DNA from: Clostridiales bacterium UBA6114
GTDB taxonomy: Bacteria; Bacillota; Clostridia; Oscillospirales; Butyricicoccaceae
Direction of reading: 5' to 3'
Assembly: GCA_002423435.1 (NCBI GenBank)
Contig: DIWE01000026.1
Coordinates: 1-64,000 of the forward strand
DNA: 64,000 nt
Made by a program: the position numbers and the translations under genes. The notes beneath the pieces are model-generated. The model saw only the letters and a list, made by a program, of their open reading frames with translations. It did not search any database and was not told the origin of the DNA. Of this stretch, positions 26,389-34,589 are shown piece after piece (position 1 is the stretch's first letter; every line of letters starts with the position of its first letter).

Positions 26389-27064
26389 CCCCCCATACCG
26401 TTTTGATATATTTGGGATGTTCCGCGCTGTCGTGCATTTTTTCTCTTAAATGCCGGATATGAACCATTACCGTATTGTTGTTGTTTAAGAAATACTTATC
26501 TCCCCATACCTCATGGAACAGTTCTTCCGAACTGACCACCCGTCCGCGATTTAAGCAAAGGACCCAAAGAATTGAAAACTCCGTAGGAGTCAGGAGAAGC
26601 TGCTTTCCGTTTAGGGTGCATCTGTGATCGTCTTTGTCCAGTACTAAACCTGAAATTTCAATAATGCTTTCGTCCTGAACCGGTTCAGAACTGTTATATT
26701 TCTTGAATCTTCGCAATTGTGCTTTTACCCGGGCAACCATTTCAAGAGGTCGAAAAGGCTTTGTAATATAATCATCCGCGCCTAATGTAAGCCCTGTAAT
26801 TTTATCAATTTCTTCGTCCTTAGCCGTTAACATAATCACAGGGAAGTTGTATTTTTTTCTAATCTGCTGACAAATTGAAAAGCCTGTTACATCGGGAAGC
26901 ATGACATCCAATATTGCCAAATCTATATTTTGGTTTTCAACACACTGTAAAGCATCCCGCCCGTTATAGAACTTGAATACATCATAATTTTCGTTTTTCA
27001 AATATACTTCAATCAAGTCCGCAATGGACTGTTCATCATCTACCACTAAAATATTTGCTGTCAT
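26366..27064 (-). CDS. vanR: Response regulator VanR
   Basis: An OmpR-type activator of the van promoters. The 232-residue protein (ATG 27064) has a receiver domain with the acidic pair VVDDE, phospho-acceptor Asp53 (AILDVMLP), MLTAKDEE and ITKPFRPLEMVARV. Its C-terminal winged helix ends KYIKTVWGVGYKIEK, as in VanR. Similarity to VanR of VanA-type clusters is striking along the whole length. The promoter region carries three TCTTA boxes at 11-base steps, so it probably activates itself as well as vanH. Confidence 0.94.
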   Translation of the reverse strand: MTANILVVDDEQSIADLIEVYLKNENYDVFKFYNGRDALQCVENQNIDLAILDVMLPDVTGFSICQQIRKKYNFPVIMLTAKDEEIDKITGLTLGADDYITKPFRPLEMVARVKAQLRRFKKYNSSEPVQDESIIEISGLVLDKDDHRCTLNGKQLLLTPTEFSILWVLCLNRGRVVSSEELFHEVWGDKYFLNNNNTVMVHIRHLREKMHDSAEHPKYIKTVWGVGYKIEK

Positions 27065-27138
27065 AGTCTGCTCAACTCCTTCTTTCACAAAATCCATAAT
27101 ATCATATCAAGGAATCGAAAACAGTTTTGTGGGTTTAA

Positions 27139-27165
27139 TCTTATCAAATCCTTAAAATTATCTTA
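27139..27165 (-). promoter_or_regulatory. VanR box array before vanR: three boxes at 11-base steps
   Basis: TCTTA (27139-27143), CCTTA (27150-27154) and TCTTA (27161-27165) are spaced exactly 11 bases apart, as before vanH. They lie 75-101 bases upstream of the vanR ATG. The smaller number and one imperfect box suggest weaker or earlier binding than at vanH. Confidence 0.72.
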
Positions 27166-27201
27166 AGCATAAGAGACAATATGCTTTTTTCCTATTTTCT
27201 T

Positions 27202-27363
27202 TCAGCCTGCCATCGGCAGGCTTTGGAGCATCTTTGGTATCGCCCATGAACGGCCGAAACGCGCAACATCATCTATCCTTTTTTCTTCGCAAAGTTTTTG
27301 TATTCTACGTTCAGAAATGCCCCATTTGATTGCCGCATCCCAAACAGAAATATAGTCTAACAT
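27202..27363 (-). CDS. Small excisionase/MerR-like DNA-binding protein, shortened
   Basis: A 53-residue protein: MLDYISVWDAAIKWGISERR, then IQKLCEEKRI and VARFGRSWAIPK. This is the very common small helix-turn-helix protein of Clostridia (ISVxEAAxKWGISERRVQ). The usual tail after AIPKDAEKP is replaced by MLQSLPMAG, so the 3' end looks cut. The new stop lies inside an inverted repeat, AGCCTGCC/GGCAGGCT (27204-27222). A GGTCGG stretch stands before the ATG. Such proteins often accompany mobile or accessory genes. Confidence 0.7.
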   Translation of the reverse strand: MLDYISVWDAAIKWGISERRIQKLCEEKRIDDVARFGRSWAIPKMLQSLPMAG

Positions 27364-27438
27364 TTTGCCGACCTCCGTGACAGGTTAGCTTTATTATATA
27401 CGCACATCCGTATAATATCGAGAAAAAGCATGAAATAA

Positions 27439-27585
27439 TCAGATCTCAAAGGATGTTTGTTCAATCGGTTCATATCAGAAGCCTACACTGTGGACGGAGC
27501 CGAACAACAGAATATAACAATCAAATACAAATTTGCCGGCAGTCTGAACGCCGAGGACGAAAAAAGCGGACATCCACCCACATAA
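27439..27585 (+). pseudogene. Possible C-terminal remnant of a serine recombinase
   Basis: A 48-codon open stretch on the plus strand contains AYTVDGAEQQNITIKYKFAG followed by SLNAEDEKS. The pattern VDG...QxITIxYxFxGSLN resembles the extreme C-terminus of large serine recombinases and transposon resolvases in Clostridia. There is no start codon with a ribosome site, and the rest of the gene is absent. It ends in the terminator hairpin of SLH gene 2. If the reading is right, it marks an old element boundary beside the van operon. Confidence 0.35.
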
Positions 27586-27608
27586 TTGTGAATGGATGCC
27601 TGCTTTTT
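27561..27608 (-). terminator. Hairpin after SLH gene 2
   Basis: Arms 27561-27576 and 27593-27608 pair except at two positions; the loop core is the same as in the hairpin after SLH gene 1. It lies 25 bases past the stop codon and has T5 on the minus strand. Confidence 0.75.
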
Positions 27609-27632
27609 AAGTTCGCTTTTTGTTAATCCGCT

Positions 27633-30600
27633 TTACTTTCCCAAGAGGTTAAAAAGTACTTGTGCCATCTCGGCCCTTGTGGTCGTGCCCGCCGGAGACA
27701 GCGTCCCTCCGCTGCCGCCGACCGTCCCGGTTTCCACCAGCAGCTTCATCGCTCCCTGCGCCCAGGATGCGACTTCAGATGAGTCACTAAAGTCGGAAAG
27801 CGTTTTGCCGGAATTTCCCTGCGGAAGTTTACCGATAGCCTTAAGGGCGTTATACAGCAGGGTGAACATCTCCTGACGCGTGATGTCCGTACCGGGCGCA
27901 TACAGGTTGTTGCCCACGCCGTTTGTGATGCCCAGCCGTTTTGCCGCCGCGAGGTAGCCGGTGTAATAAGTGCTGCCCGCATCCGCAAAATTATCCACCG
28001 GGTTTGTATCCGGGGCAATGCCGTAAGCCTTCATCAGCAGGACAAGAAAATCGCCGCGCTTAAGCGTCGCGGAGGGGCTGAAGCTGCCGCCTCCCGTGCC
28101 GTCCGTGATGCCCCTCGCCGCGAGGAAGGAAACCGCCTTCGAATACCATGCCGCCGACGCCACGTCGTTAAAGCTCACCTTATTGTAGCCCACCGCGTAG
28201 TTGCTGAAGTGGGTAGTTTGGAAGGCGACCGTGCCGGTAACCGGATCGTAACGCCCGCTCGGAACCGAAACAAGGCTGCCGCTGCCGTCAATGTACCAGA
28301 CGACGATGCTTTCGGGATGCGCAAGCTCCTCGGCCGTCGGCGTATAGGGGATGGAGACCGTCACCGGCGCCGAGGGATTATTCCATTCGGTCTGTTGTCC
28401 GTTTACAGACAGTATGAGCTGGATAACCGGCCGGTCGCCGATGGCGGCCCGGACGTCGGGGCTGAGGGTTGAAACATCCGCTTGTGAGACGCTAAGGGAC
28501 GCGGCTCCGGATGCGCCCGCGCTCGTCTGCAGCATATTGCCGGGCAGCGTCACGGTCGCTATCGCCGTGTTGATTGCGAGCTGCGTACCGGCGGAGGATG
28601 CCAGCGCGTCTATGGGCAGGGAGGTTTCATAACCGGTGGCTTTTTGCACCGGGGGCACCGTGATCTTCACGGTTTTTACGCCATTGCTGTCCTGGCTGGC
28701 TTTTTTAAAAGCCGTATTCAAATCCGAAGAACTGATTTGCGTTGCCGCAATACCTGTACTCTGATTCAGCGCCGGGGGCGCGACCGTGATATTCCCGTCT
28801 GAACCGACGGTCGGCGCGGAAGGCTGCGAGGGAACGCTGCCGCCACCACCGTCACCACCGCCGCTTGTGCTGGCAAATACGGCATTTATCGTATGGTCGG
28901 CCGTGACATTCGTAAAGGTATAGGTCGTTATGGCTCCCTGCGGAACCCCGTCGACTGTGACCGAGCCGATCTGATAGCCGCTGCCCGGCGTGATGTAAAA
29001 TATCTGGGTGTCGCCCGATATCACATAGACGTTGCCGCTTTCGTCTCCGCTCGGGCTGATGGTGCCGCCACTTCCCGCGGTCGCAGTAATCTTATATTGC
29101 GTAGTCGGAGGCGGCACCGGGCTGAATACGGCGTTTATCGTATGGTCCGCCGTGACATTCGAAAAGGTATAGGTCGGGACGGCTCCCTGATCGACGCCGT
29201 CGACCGTGACTGAGGCGATCTGATGGCCGCTGTCCGGCGTGATAGTAAAGACCTTCGTGTCGTTTTCCACTACATAGACCGACCCGCTGGGACTTATACT
29301 GCCGCCGCCGCCCGCCGCAGCAGCGATCGTATAGGTCTGTCCGTACGCCATCACGCTGTAGTCATTGCTTGCATACAATATTCCGCCGATCTTAGCAAAG
29401 CTGAAGATGGTATTGTCACAATCCCCCACCTGCGTCAGGTTGCCGCTGCCGGTGTCCACTGTGAACACGCCCCGGTTGGTTCCCGCATACAATGTCCCGT
29501 CAATTTCATGCAGACAACATATCGATTCGCCATCGGCTGAGGCTTTCTCCGTCCAGGATGTCCCATCCCAGGCCCACAATATACAATTATCAGTACTATA
29601 CGAGCCGCCGGTCCCGGCATATAATGTCCCGCCGACATTTTCCAGACAGAGCGCCCCGGATGGGTAGGGGTAGGGATCGAGGGGCGACCAGTCGCCGTTT
29701 TCCAGGACATGCACACGGTCGGCCTGGGTCGCGGCGTACAGCTTCCCGCCGACGGAAGCCAGGCTGTTGATCCAATCGCCGTCGGTGTTGTCTCCCACAG
29801 ACGTCCATATTCCGCCGTTCAGAGCATACACGCCGGCGCCGCTGGGGTAAGAAGAATCCCATTTAAATGTCCCGGCATATAACGTGTTGTCAAAAAAAGT
29901 CAGGCACCAGACTCCTTGTCCGGACGGCCAGGAGTTTCCGACCTGCGTCCAGGCGCCGCCCGCAAGCTGCCAGACGCCGCTCAGTTCGGTCCCTGCATAT
30001 ACCGTTTGTCCGTCCACCAGCAGGCTGGAGGCCCTGGCCGCAAACCCGTTGAACTTGGGCCAGGAGGAAGCTCCCACCTGAGCCCAGGCACCGCCGTCAT
30101 ACGCCCACACGCCGCCGTAGGTTCCGGCGTACAATGTTCCGTTAAAATCCGCAACCGGCAGGTTGACTGCATCTAAGCTGCAATACGGCAGCCCGTTATA
30201 GCTGCCGACCTCCTGCCAGGCTCCGCCGTTTAAGAGGTACACATAATCTCCGCCGCCGCAGTACAGCGTCCCTTCCGCAGAAGCCAGATAGTAATCAATG
30301 TTGTTGGCGTCGAGGGAAAAGGGCAGAGCGATCCGGGTCCAGCCGGGACTGTCCCAGAACCATAAGCCGTACTGATTTCCGGCGTACAGCGTCCCGGAGA
30401 CATCCGTAAGCTGGGAGACATCGTCTTCAAACTGCGCGGAGTCTCCCATTTTCTTCCATGCGCCGTCGCTGCCCATCGCCCAGACACCGTCGTGTGTGCC
30501 TGCGTATATTTTCCCGCCGGCCGCCGCCATGGAATTGACCCGCGTTGAAGCCGGCCACGATGCCCCCGCCTGGGTCCAGGCTCCCCCGATATCCAGCTTC

Positions 30601-31178
30601 AGTACGCCGTCGTCTGTTCCCGCGTATATTATCCCGTCCGCGTCTGCCGTCATAGAATTAACCCGCGTTGAAGCCGGCCATGATGTTCCTGCCTGAGTCC
30701 AGACGCCGTCGCCGCTCAGCTTCAATACGCCGTCAGCTGCGGCCTGGACATATAGTATTCCGCCGGTATACACAAGATTCTCCGCCCTGTCCGGATAACC
30801 AAAGGCTATCGGCCAGGAGTCTTCGCCCACCTGCGTCCAGGAGCCGCCGTCCAGCTTCCACACGCCGTGCCGATAGGTCCCGGCGAAAAGCGTCCCGGAG
30901 GCACCCACCAGGCACGAGACGCTGTCATCGGACGGCCAGGAGCCGACGCCTACCTGCGTCCAGTCCGTGCCGTTCCATACGAGCACCCCGTCGGCATAGG
31001 TTACCTTATAAAGCTTGCCGTTGTACTCCGTCAGGCAACGCACCCTGTTCATATAGGGGTCGGGCCCCACCGGGGACCACTGCAGTGACGAAGCCTGCGC
31101 TGAAGCAACTGTACCCGGACATACCAGGCTGAAAACCAACGCGGCCGACAATATAAAGCTCAGTATTTTCCTTTTCAT
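27633..31178 (-). CDS. SLH-anchored surface protein with propeller-like repeats
   Basis: A secreted 1181-residue protein. A signal peptide covers residues 1-28 (SAALVFSLVCPGTVASA). From about 30 to 640 there are a dozen or more units of about 45 residues of the type GGSWTQVGEDSW...LYAGTYRHGVW, probably one or two beta-propellers. Two 'GGSISPSGSVYVVENDTKV' repeats follow, then a linker and domain shared with SLH protein 1, and three C-terminal SLH domains (SFNDVASAAWYSKAVSFLA onward). The last 350 residues are highly similar to SLH protein 1, whereas the N-terminal halves are unrelated. GGGGGA precedes the ATG. The binding partner of the propeller is unknown. Confidence 0.88.
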   Translation of the reverse strand: MKRKILSFILSAALVFSLVCPGTVASAQASSLQWSPVGPDPYMNRVRCLTEYNGKLYKVTYADGVLVWNGTDWTQVGVGSWPSDDSVSCLVGASGTLFAGTYRHGVWKLDGGSWTQVGEDSWPIAFGYPDRAENLVYTGGILYVQAAADGVLKLSGDGVWTQAGTSWPASTRVNSMTADADGIIYAGTDDGVLKLDIGGAWTQAGASWPASTRVNSMAAAGGKIYAGTHDGVWAMGSDGAWKKMGDSAQFEDDVSQLTDVSGTLYAGNQYGLWFWDSPGWTRIALPFSLDANNIDYYLASAEGTLYCGGGDYVYLLNGGAWQEVGSYNGLPYCSLDAVNLPVADFNGTLYAGTYGGVWAYDGGAWAQVGASSWPKFNGFAARASSLLVDGQTVYAGTELSGVWQLAGGAWTQVGNSWPSGQGVWCLTFFDNTLYAGTFKWDSSYPSGAGVYALNGGIWTSVGDNTDGDWINSLASVGGKLYAATQADRVHVLENGDWSPLDPYPYPSGALCLENVGGTLYAGTGGSYSTDNCILWAWDGTSWTEKASADGESICCLHEIDGTLYAGTNRGVFTVDTGSGNLTQVGDCDNTIFSFAKIGGILYASNDYSVMAYGQTYTIAAAAGGGGSISPSGSVYVVENDTKVFTITPDSGHQIASVTVDGVDQGAVPTYTFSNVTADHTINAVFSPVPPPTTQYKITATAGSGGTISPSGDESGNVYVISGDTQIFYITPGSGYQIGSVTVDGVPQGAITTYTFTNVTADHTINAVFASTSGGGDGGGGSVPSQPSAPTVGSDGNITVAPPALNQSTGIAATQISSSDLNTAFKKASQDSNGVKTVKITVPPVQKATGYETSLPIDALASSAGTQLAINTAIATVTLPGNMLQTSAGASGAASLSVSQADVSTLSPDVRAAIGDRPVIQLILSVNGQQTEWNNPSAPVTVSIPYTPTAEELAHPESIVVWYIDGSGSLVSVPSGRYDPVTGTVAFQTTHFSNYAVGYNKVSFNDVASAAWYSKAVSFLAARGITDGTGGGSFSPSATLKRGDFLVLLMKAYGIAPDTNPVDNFADAGSTYYTGYLAAAKRLGITNGVGNNLYAPGTDITRQEMFTLLYNALKAIGKLPQGNSGKTLSDFSDSSEVASWAQGAMKLLVETGTVGGSGGTLSPAGTTTRAEMAQVLFNLLGK

Positions 31179-31260
31179 GTGAGAATCCCCCTTGTGAAAA
31201 CCTTTAAAAATCAGGTGTTTTTATCCACATTTTTAATATACCGAAATATCAGGTTCCTGA

Positions 31261-31276
31261 CATCGTACCAAAGTAC
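31261..31276 (-). promoter_or_regulatory. Shared 16-base element upstream of SLH gene 2
   Basis: Identical copy of CATCGTACCAAAGTAC, found also at 5520-5535. On the minus strand a possible -10, TATATT, follows 20 bases after it. It lies 83 bases before the SLH gene 2 start, matching the position of copy 1. Confidence 0.55.
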
Positions 31277-31288
31277 GCGGGTTCTACA

Positions 31289-31322
31289 CAAAAAAGACAT
31301 ATGCCGATTAAGCATATGTCTT
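31289..31322 (-). terminator. Terminator after LuxR-type regulator 2
   Basis: Stem AAGACATATGC (31294-31304) / GCATATGTCTT (31312-31322), 7-base loop, and T6 on the minus strand. It occupies the same place as the terminator after regulator 1, but its sequence is different. Confidence 0.85.
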
Positions 31323-31351
31323 GATCTTCAATATTTTAATGAAACCGGTTG

Positions 31352-33970
31352 TTACGGCAGCTTTGTTTCCCGGGCCATCTTCACACATTGCGCACGGTTT
31401 TTTACGCCCAGTTTTCCGTAAATATTCCCCGTGTGCGTCTTGACCGTCCGGAGGCTGATGCCGAGCTTTTCTCCGATCTCCTGGTTCGTGGCTGCGTTTA
31501 TAAGAAGCTCCAGCACCTTTTTCTCCTGCTCTGTGAGCTGTTCCAATAATTTCGGCGCCATTCCCGCCGCAGCCTTGTCACAGGCCTCCGCGCTTTGCAG
31601 TACGCTGCCGTGCATCTGTTTCAAAAGACCCGCGGCATAGGCCGGCCGTTCGTCGGAAAGTGCCCCCTCGCGCCGCTTCCCCCTTGATTTTATATACGCC
31701 CGGAGCAATTGGGCCATGGGGGACAGTTCATCCAAATAGCTTCGTACATACCCCTCTTTCATACCGATTTCCAGGGACTCGTCCAGATGGCTGTACGCAA
31801 ACCGCATTTGATGGTTCCTGAAAGTAAGCATAGCCAAAAGGTTAAGCACCTCGACCCGGCTGTGGAGCCTTCCGTTTTCCGTGGTAAAAGAAAGTAGCCT
31901 CCGCAGCAGAAGCTCTGCGTCCTGGGTCCGGTTCACAGATATCAGGACTCTTGCATAAACTATCAGCTCAAATTCCCTGATTTTGCTGAGCTCCATAAAT
32001 ATCCCCAGCTTGCTGGAGGAAAGCCATTCCCGCGCCTTTTCCGCGTCTCCGGCATCCATAAAAAGTCTGCACCGGAAAGAGCGGACTAAATAGATCCAAT
32101 GCGCTTTCCCATAGCCGCGGAGTATCCGCTCGCACTCCTCCAAAACACCGAATGCGCCCGTCATATCCCCCTGGGCCCGTTTCATGCGCGAAATTGTCAC
32201 CATCGCCGGGACAAGAGCGCCGGGGCATTCGGCTGCCTTTGCCTCATCCACGGCCTTTATAAGATACGGCAACGCCTTGTCAAGGCCGTTTGTCTCATAA
32301 AAATATTCGCCGGTTATAAGCGGGGCATATCCGGGATTTTTCGAAATCAGCGCCCTGTAAGTATCAGTTATTCTGTCGAATTGATCAAGGGCTTGTCCGG
32401 CATATTTCAAAAGGCCGTTAAAAGGGCAGCGATAAAAATAAATATCCGACGCATTGAAGTCGTTATAATCAATCATTTTGAAATATTTGCTGTCGTTTGA
32501 CTCCGCGGCCGCGATAACTGACGGCAGCAAATTGAGCTTTCCTTCCCGGACGAGCAGGTTTGCCTCCGTAAGCGCGCAGGCTGTCCGGCTGTAGCTGTGC
32601 CATCCGGGCGCTGCGGTAAATCGGGGATCGGCCTGCATCGTCTTCAATCTGCCGACCCATTGCCTCGACAGCTCATATTGCCCCGTCTCAGCGTAGTAGA
32701 ACGCATAAAAGATGGCTATCTTAAAGCTATTGGCCGTATATCTTTCAGGCAGCCGTTCAATCCAGGACAGGAGCCTGCCGTAATCGTTCTTCTGAACCAG
32801 ATGTTCCGTCGGTTCTTCAATCAGTTCAAAAGCCTCGTCGAAGAAACCGCCGCTTAAATAGTGCTCTATCGCCTCCGGGGTCATGCCCTGTTCTTTGAAC
32901 CAGGCTCCCGCTCTTAGGTGCAATCCGGAGACTGCGTCCGGGGCCGTTTCCTGGAGCAGGGCCCGCAGGAAGCTTCTGAATAAAGAGTGATACCTAAATA
33001 GCTGTCGCCGTCCGTCCAGATCCGTCAGGAAGCCGCCTGTTTCATAAATTTCCAGGAGCATGCGCCCGTTGCCGGAATCCGTGACGGCATCGCACAGGCC
33101 AACCGACAAAGTGTTCAGAACGGAGGTTTTCATGGCGAAGGACCGCCTTTCCGGCGGCCAGGTCCGAATGACCTCATCCCTGAGATATTGATTGATGTCC
33201 CGACCGGCGCGTGAAAGTGATCTAATGGCGTCATGACCGCCGCCTTCCTGCACAGACAGGGCGATGGCGACGAGCGCGGCGGCCCAGCCCTCGGTATAGC
33301 TCTCCACTTTCTTAAGCTCGGTATTCTCCAGATGAATTCCCCGAATCTTACAAAAGTTTAAGATCTCATCTTCTTCGAAAAGGAGATCTTCTTCGGCAAG
33401 CCTCATAACCTGCCATTTCACTCTGTGTCTCGGCAGTTGAAGCGCCGGTTCCGTCCGGCTTATAAAAACGAGGTGCATTTTTGCAGGCATATAATCAATC
33501 AGATAGGATAAACCCGCCAGTATTTCCGGATCACCAATTAGGTGAAGATCATCAAGCACAAACACGAAATCGGATGGCGCCTCCATCAGCCGGTCGATGA
33601 GGATGCTCAAGTGGATATTGGCTTTGAAAAGCTCCATGGAAGAGAAAACATATTCCGTGTCCCCCCCGATGCCTTCGGCAATCCCGTCAAGGGCAGCGCA
33701 CACATAACGCCAGAATGTGGGGGGATCGTTATCTCCCGCGTCGAGCGACATCCATGCCGAAGGGAGGCCGTTTGTTTCAATCCAATCGAGAACTGCAGTC
33801 GTCTTTCCACAGCCTGCGGGCGCTATGACCAGCGTCAGCCTGCACTCTAAGGCATGATTCAATTTCTGATCCAGGCGCCGACGTGAAACCAAATACGGGT
33901 TCATTTCCGGCGCGTTGTATTTTGTTCCGATCAATCCGGCCTTGAATGTTTTTTCTCCCATGATTGACAT
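31352..33970 (-). CDS. LuxR family regulator with MalT-type STAND ATPase domain (copy 2)
   Basis: Paralogue of the 5592-8210 regulator, the same 872 residues. Walker A is VIAPAGCGKTTAVLDWIE; the Walker B region is VFVLDDLHLI. A long TPR-like middle is followed by the LuxR helix-turn-helix LTEQEKKVLELL...TNQEIGEKLGISLRTVKTHT. N-terminal and C-terminal parts are strongly conserved between the copies, while the middle, the likely sensor, diverges more. ATG 33970 is preferred over GTG 33988 for the same promoter-distance reason as copy 1. It lies upstream of SLH gene 2 and divergent from BlaI gene 2. Confidence 0.9.
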   Translation of the reverse strand: MSIMGEKTFKAGLIGTKYNAPEMNPYLVSRRRLDQKLNHALECRLTLVIAPAGCGKTTAVLDWIETNGLPSAWMSLDAGDNDPPTFWRYVCAALDGIAEGIGGDTEYVFSSMELFKANIHLSILIDRLMEAPSDFVFVLDDLHLIGDPEILAGLSYLIDYMPAKMHLVFISRTEPALQLPRHRVKWQVMRLAEEDLLFEEDEILNFCKIRGIHLENTELKKVESYTEGWAAALVAIALSVQEGGGHDAIRSLSRAGRDINQYLRDEVIRTWPPERRSFAMKTSVLNTLSVGLCDAVTDSGNGRMLLEIYETGGFLTDLDGRRQLFRYHSLFRSFLRALLQETAPDAVSGLHLRAGAWFKEQGMTPEAIEHYLSGGFFDEAFELIEEPTEHLVQKNDYGRLLSWIERLPERYTANSFKIAIFYAFYYAETGQYELSRQWVGRLKTMQADPRFTAAPGWHSYSRTACALTEANLLVREGKLNLLPSVIAAAESNDSKYFKMIDYNDFNASDIYFYRCPFNGLLKYAGQALDQFDRITDTYRALISKNPGYAPLITGEYFYETNGLDKALPYLIKAVDEAKAAECPGALVPAMVTISRMKRAQGDMTGAFGVLEECERILRGYGKAHWIYLVRSFRCRLFMDAGDAEKAREWLSSSKLGIFMELSKIREFELIVYARVLISVNRTQDAELLLRRLLSFTTENGRLHSRVEVLNLLAMLTFRNHQMRFAYSHLDESLEIGMKEGYVRSYLDELSPMAQLLRAYIKSRGKRREGALSDERPAYAAGLLKQMHGSVLQSAEACDKAAAGMAPKLLEQLTEQEKKVLELLINAATNQEIGEKLGISLRTVKTHTGNIYGKLGVKNRAQCVKMARETKLP

Positions 33971-34000
33971 AAACCCCGAATTCCACAAGTTTCTTTATAT

Positions 34001-34030
34001 ATAATATCGGCTCGGCATTGCTTTTTTCAA
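34001..34030 (-). promoter_or_regulatory. Promoter of LuxR-type regulator 2
   Basis: TTGAAA (34025-34030), 18 bases and TATTAT (34001-34006) on the minus strand: the same hexamers and spacer length as before copy 1. Confidence 0.65.
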
Positions 34031-34135
34031 CATAATTTAAATAAAAAAAGTGCCTTAAGACTTAGGTATGAAACTATTTTATTAAATCAGCGTCAACCCC
34101 AAAGGTAACATTTACAAAATTATTCCGATATCTTA

Positions 34136-34184
34136 TTGACATGATAACCTACATGATGTAGAATTTTATCACTACATATCGTAG
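34136..34184 (+). promoter_or_regulatory. Promoter and two BlaI-type operators of pair 2
   Basis: TTGACA (34136-34141), 17 bases and TAGAAT (34159-34164). A perfect 13-base palindrome CTACATGATGTAG (34149-34161) fills the spacer, and a second copy CTACATATCGTAG (34172-34184) covers the start region 23 bases on. Both contain the TACA/TGTA arms of BlaI/MecI operators. Confidence 0.8.
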
Positions 34185-34205
34185 TTTATTGTGGAGGTGC
34201 GCCGT

Positions 34206-34580
34206 ATGAGTCAATTTCAAAGAATGTCGGATGCTGAAAAAGGAATCATGCAGATCATTTGGGCCGCCGGCGGCTCCGTTTCGTCCGCCTGGCTGCTTGA
34301 CGAACTCAAAAGCCGGAACAGGGACTGGAAGCCGAATACCGTGCTGACTTTCCTTGTCAGGCTGATCGAAAAAGGGTTACTGACGGCCAAAAAACACGGC
34401 CGGACAAACGAGTATATTCCCCTTGTTTCTGAAAACGAATATAAACGCTTTGAAACCCGCTCCTTTCTCGATTCGGTGTATGACGGGTCGATCAAAAAAT
34501 TCATCACCGCCTTATACGAGGGGGACGACCTGACCGCGGATGAGATCGAGGATCTCAAAAAGTGGTTTTCGCAAAGGTAG
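34206..34580 (+). CDS. BlaI/MecI/CopY family repressor (pair 2)
   Basis: A 124-residue winged-helix repressor (MSDAEKGIMQIIWAAGGSVS, TVLTFLVRLIEKGLL, NEYIPLVSENEYKR). ATG 34206 follows GGAGGTG by 7 bases; an in-frame GTG at 34191 overlaps that site and is less likely. Nine bases separate it from the M56 peptidase gene. Two operator palindromes in its promoter indicate autorepression. It is clearly a different paralogue from the pair-1 repressor, with a different operator sequence, so the two circuits should be insulated from each other. Confidence 0.92.
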   Translation: MSQFQRMSDAEKGIMQIIWAAGGSVSSAWLLDELKSRNRDWKPNTVLTFLVRLIEKGLLTAKKHGRTNEYIPLVSENEYKRFETRSFLDSVYDGSIKKFITALYEGDDLTADEIEDLKKWFSQR

Positions 34581-34589
34581 GTGACGGAT

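Noticed and set aside
27204..27222. AGCCTGCC/GGCAGGCT hairpin as a terminator
   Set aside because: The stem is perfect but no T run follows on either strand; noted only as part of the small helix-turn-helix gene end.
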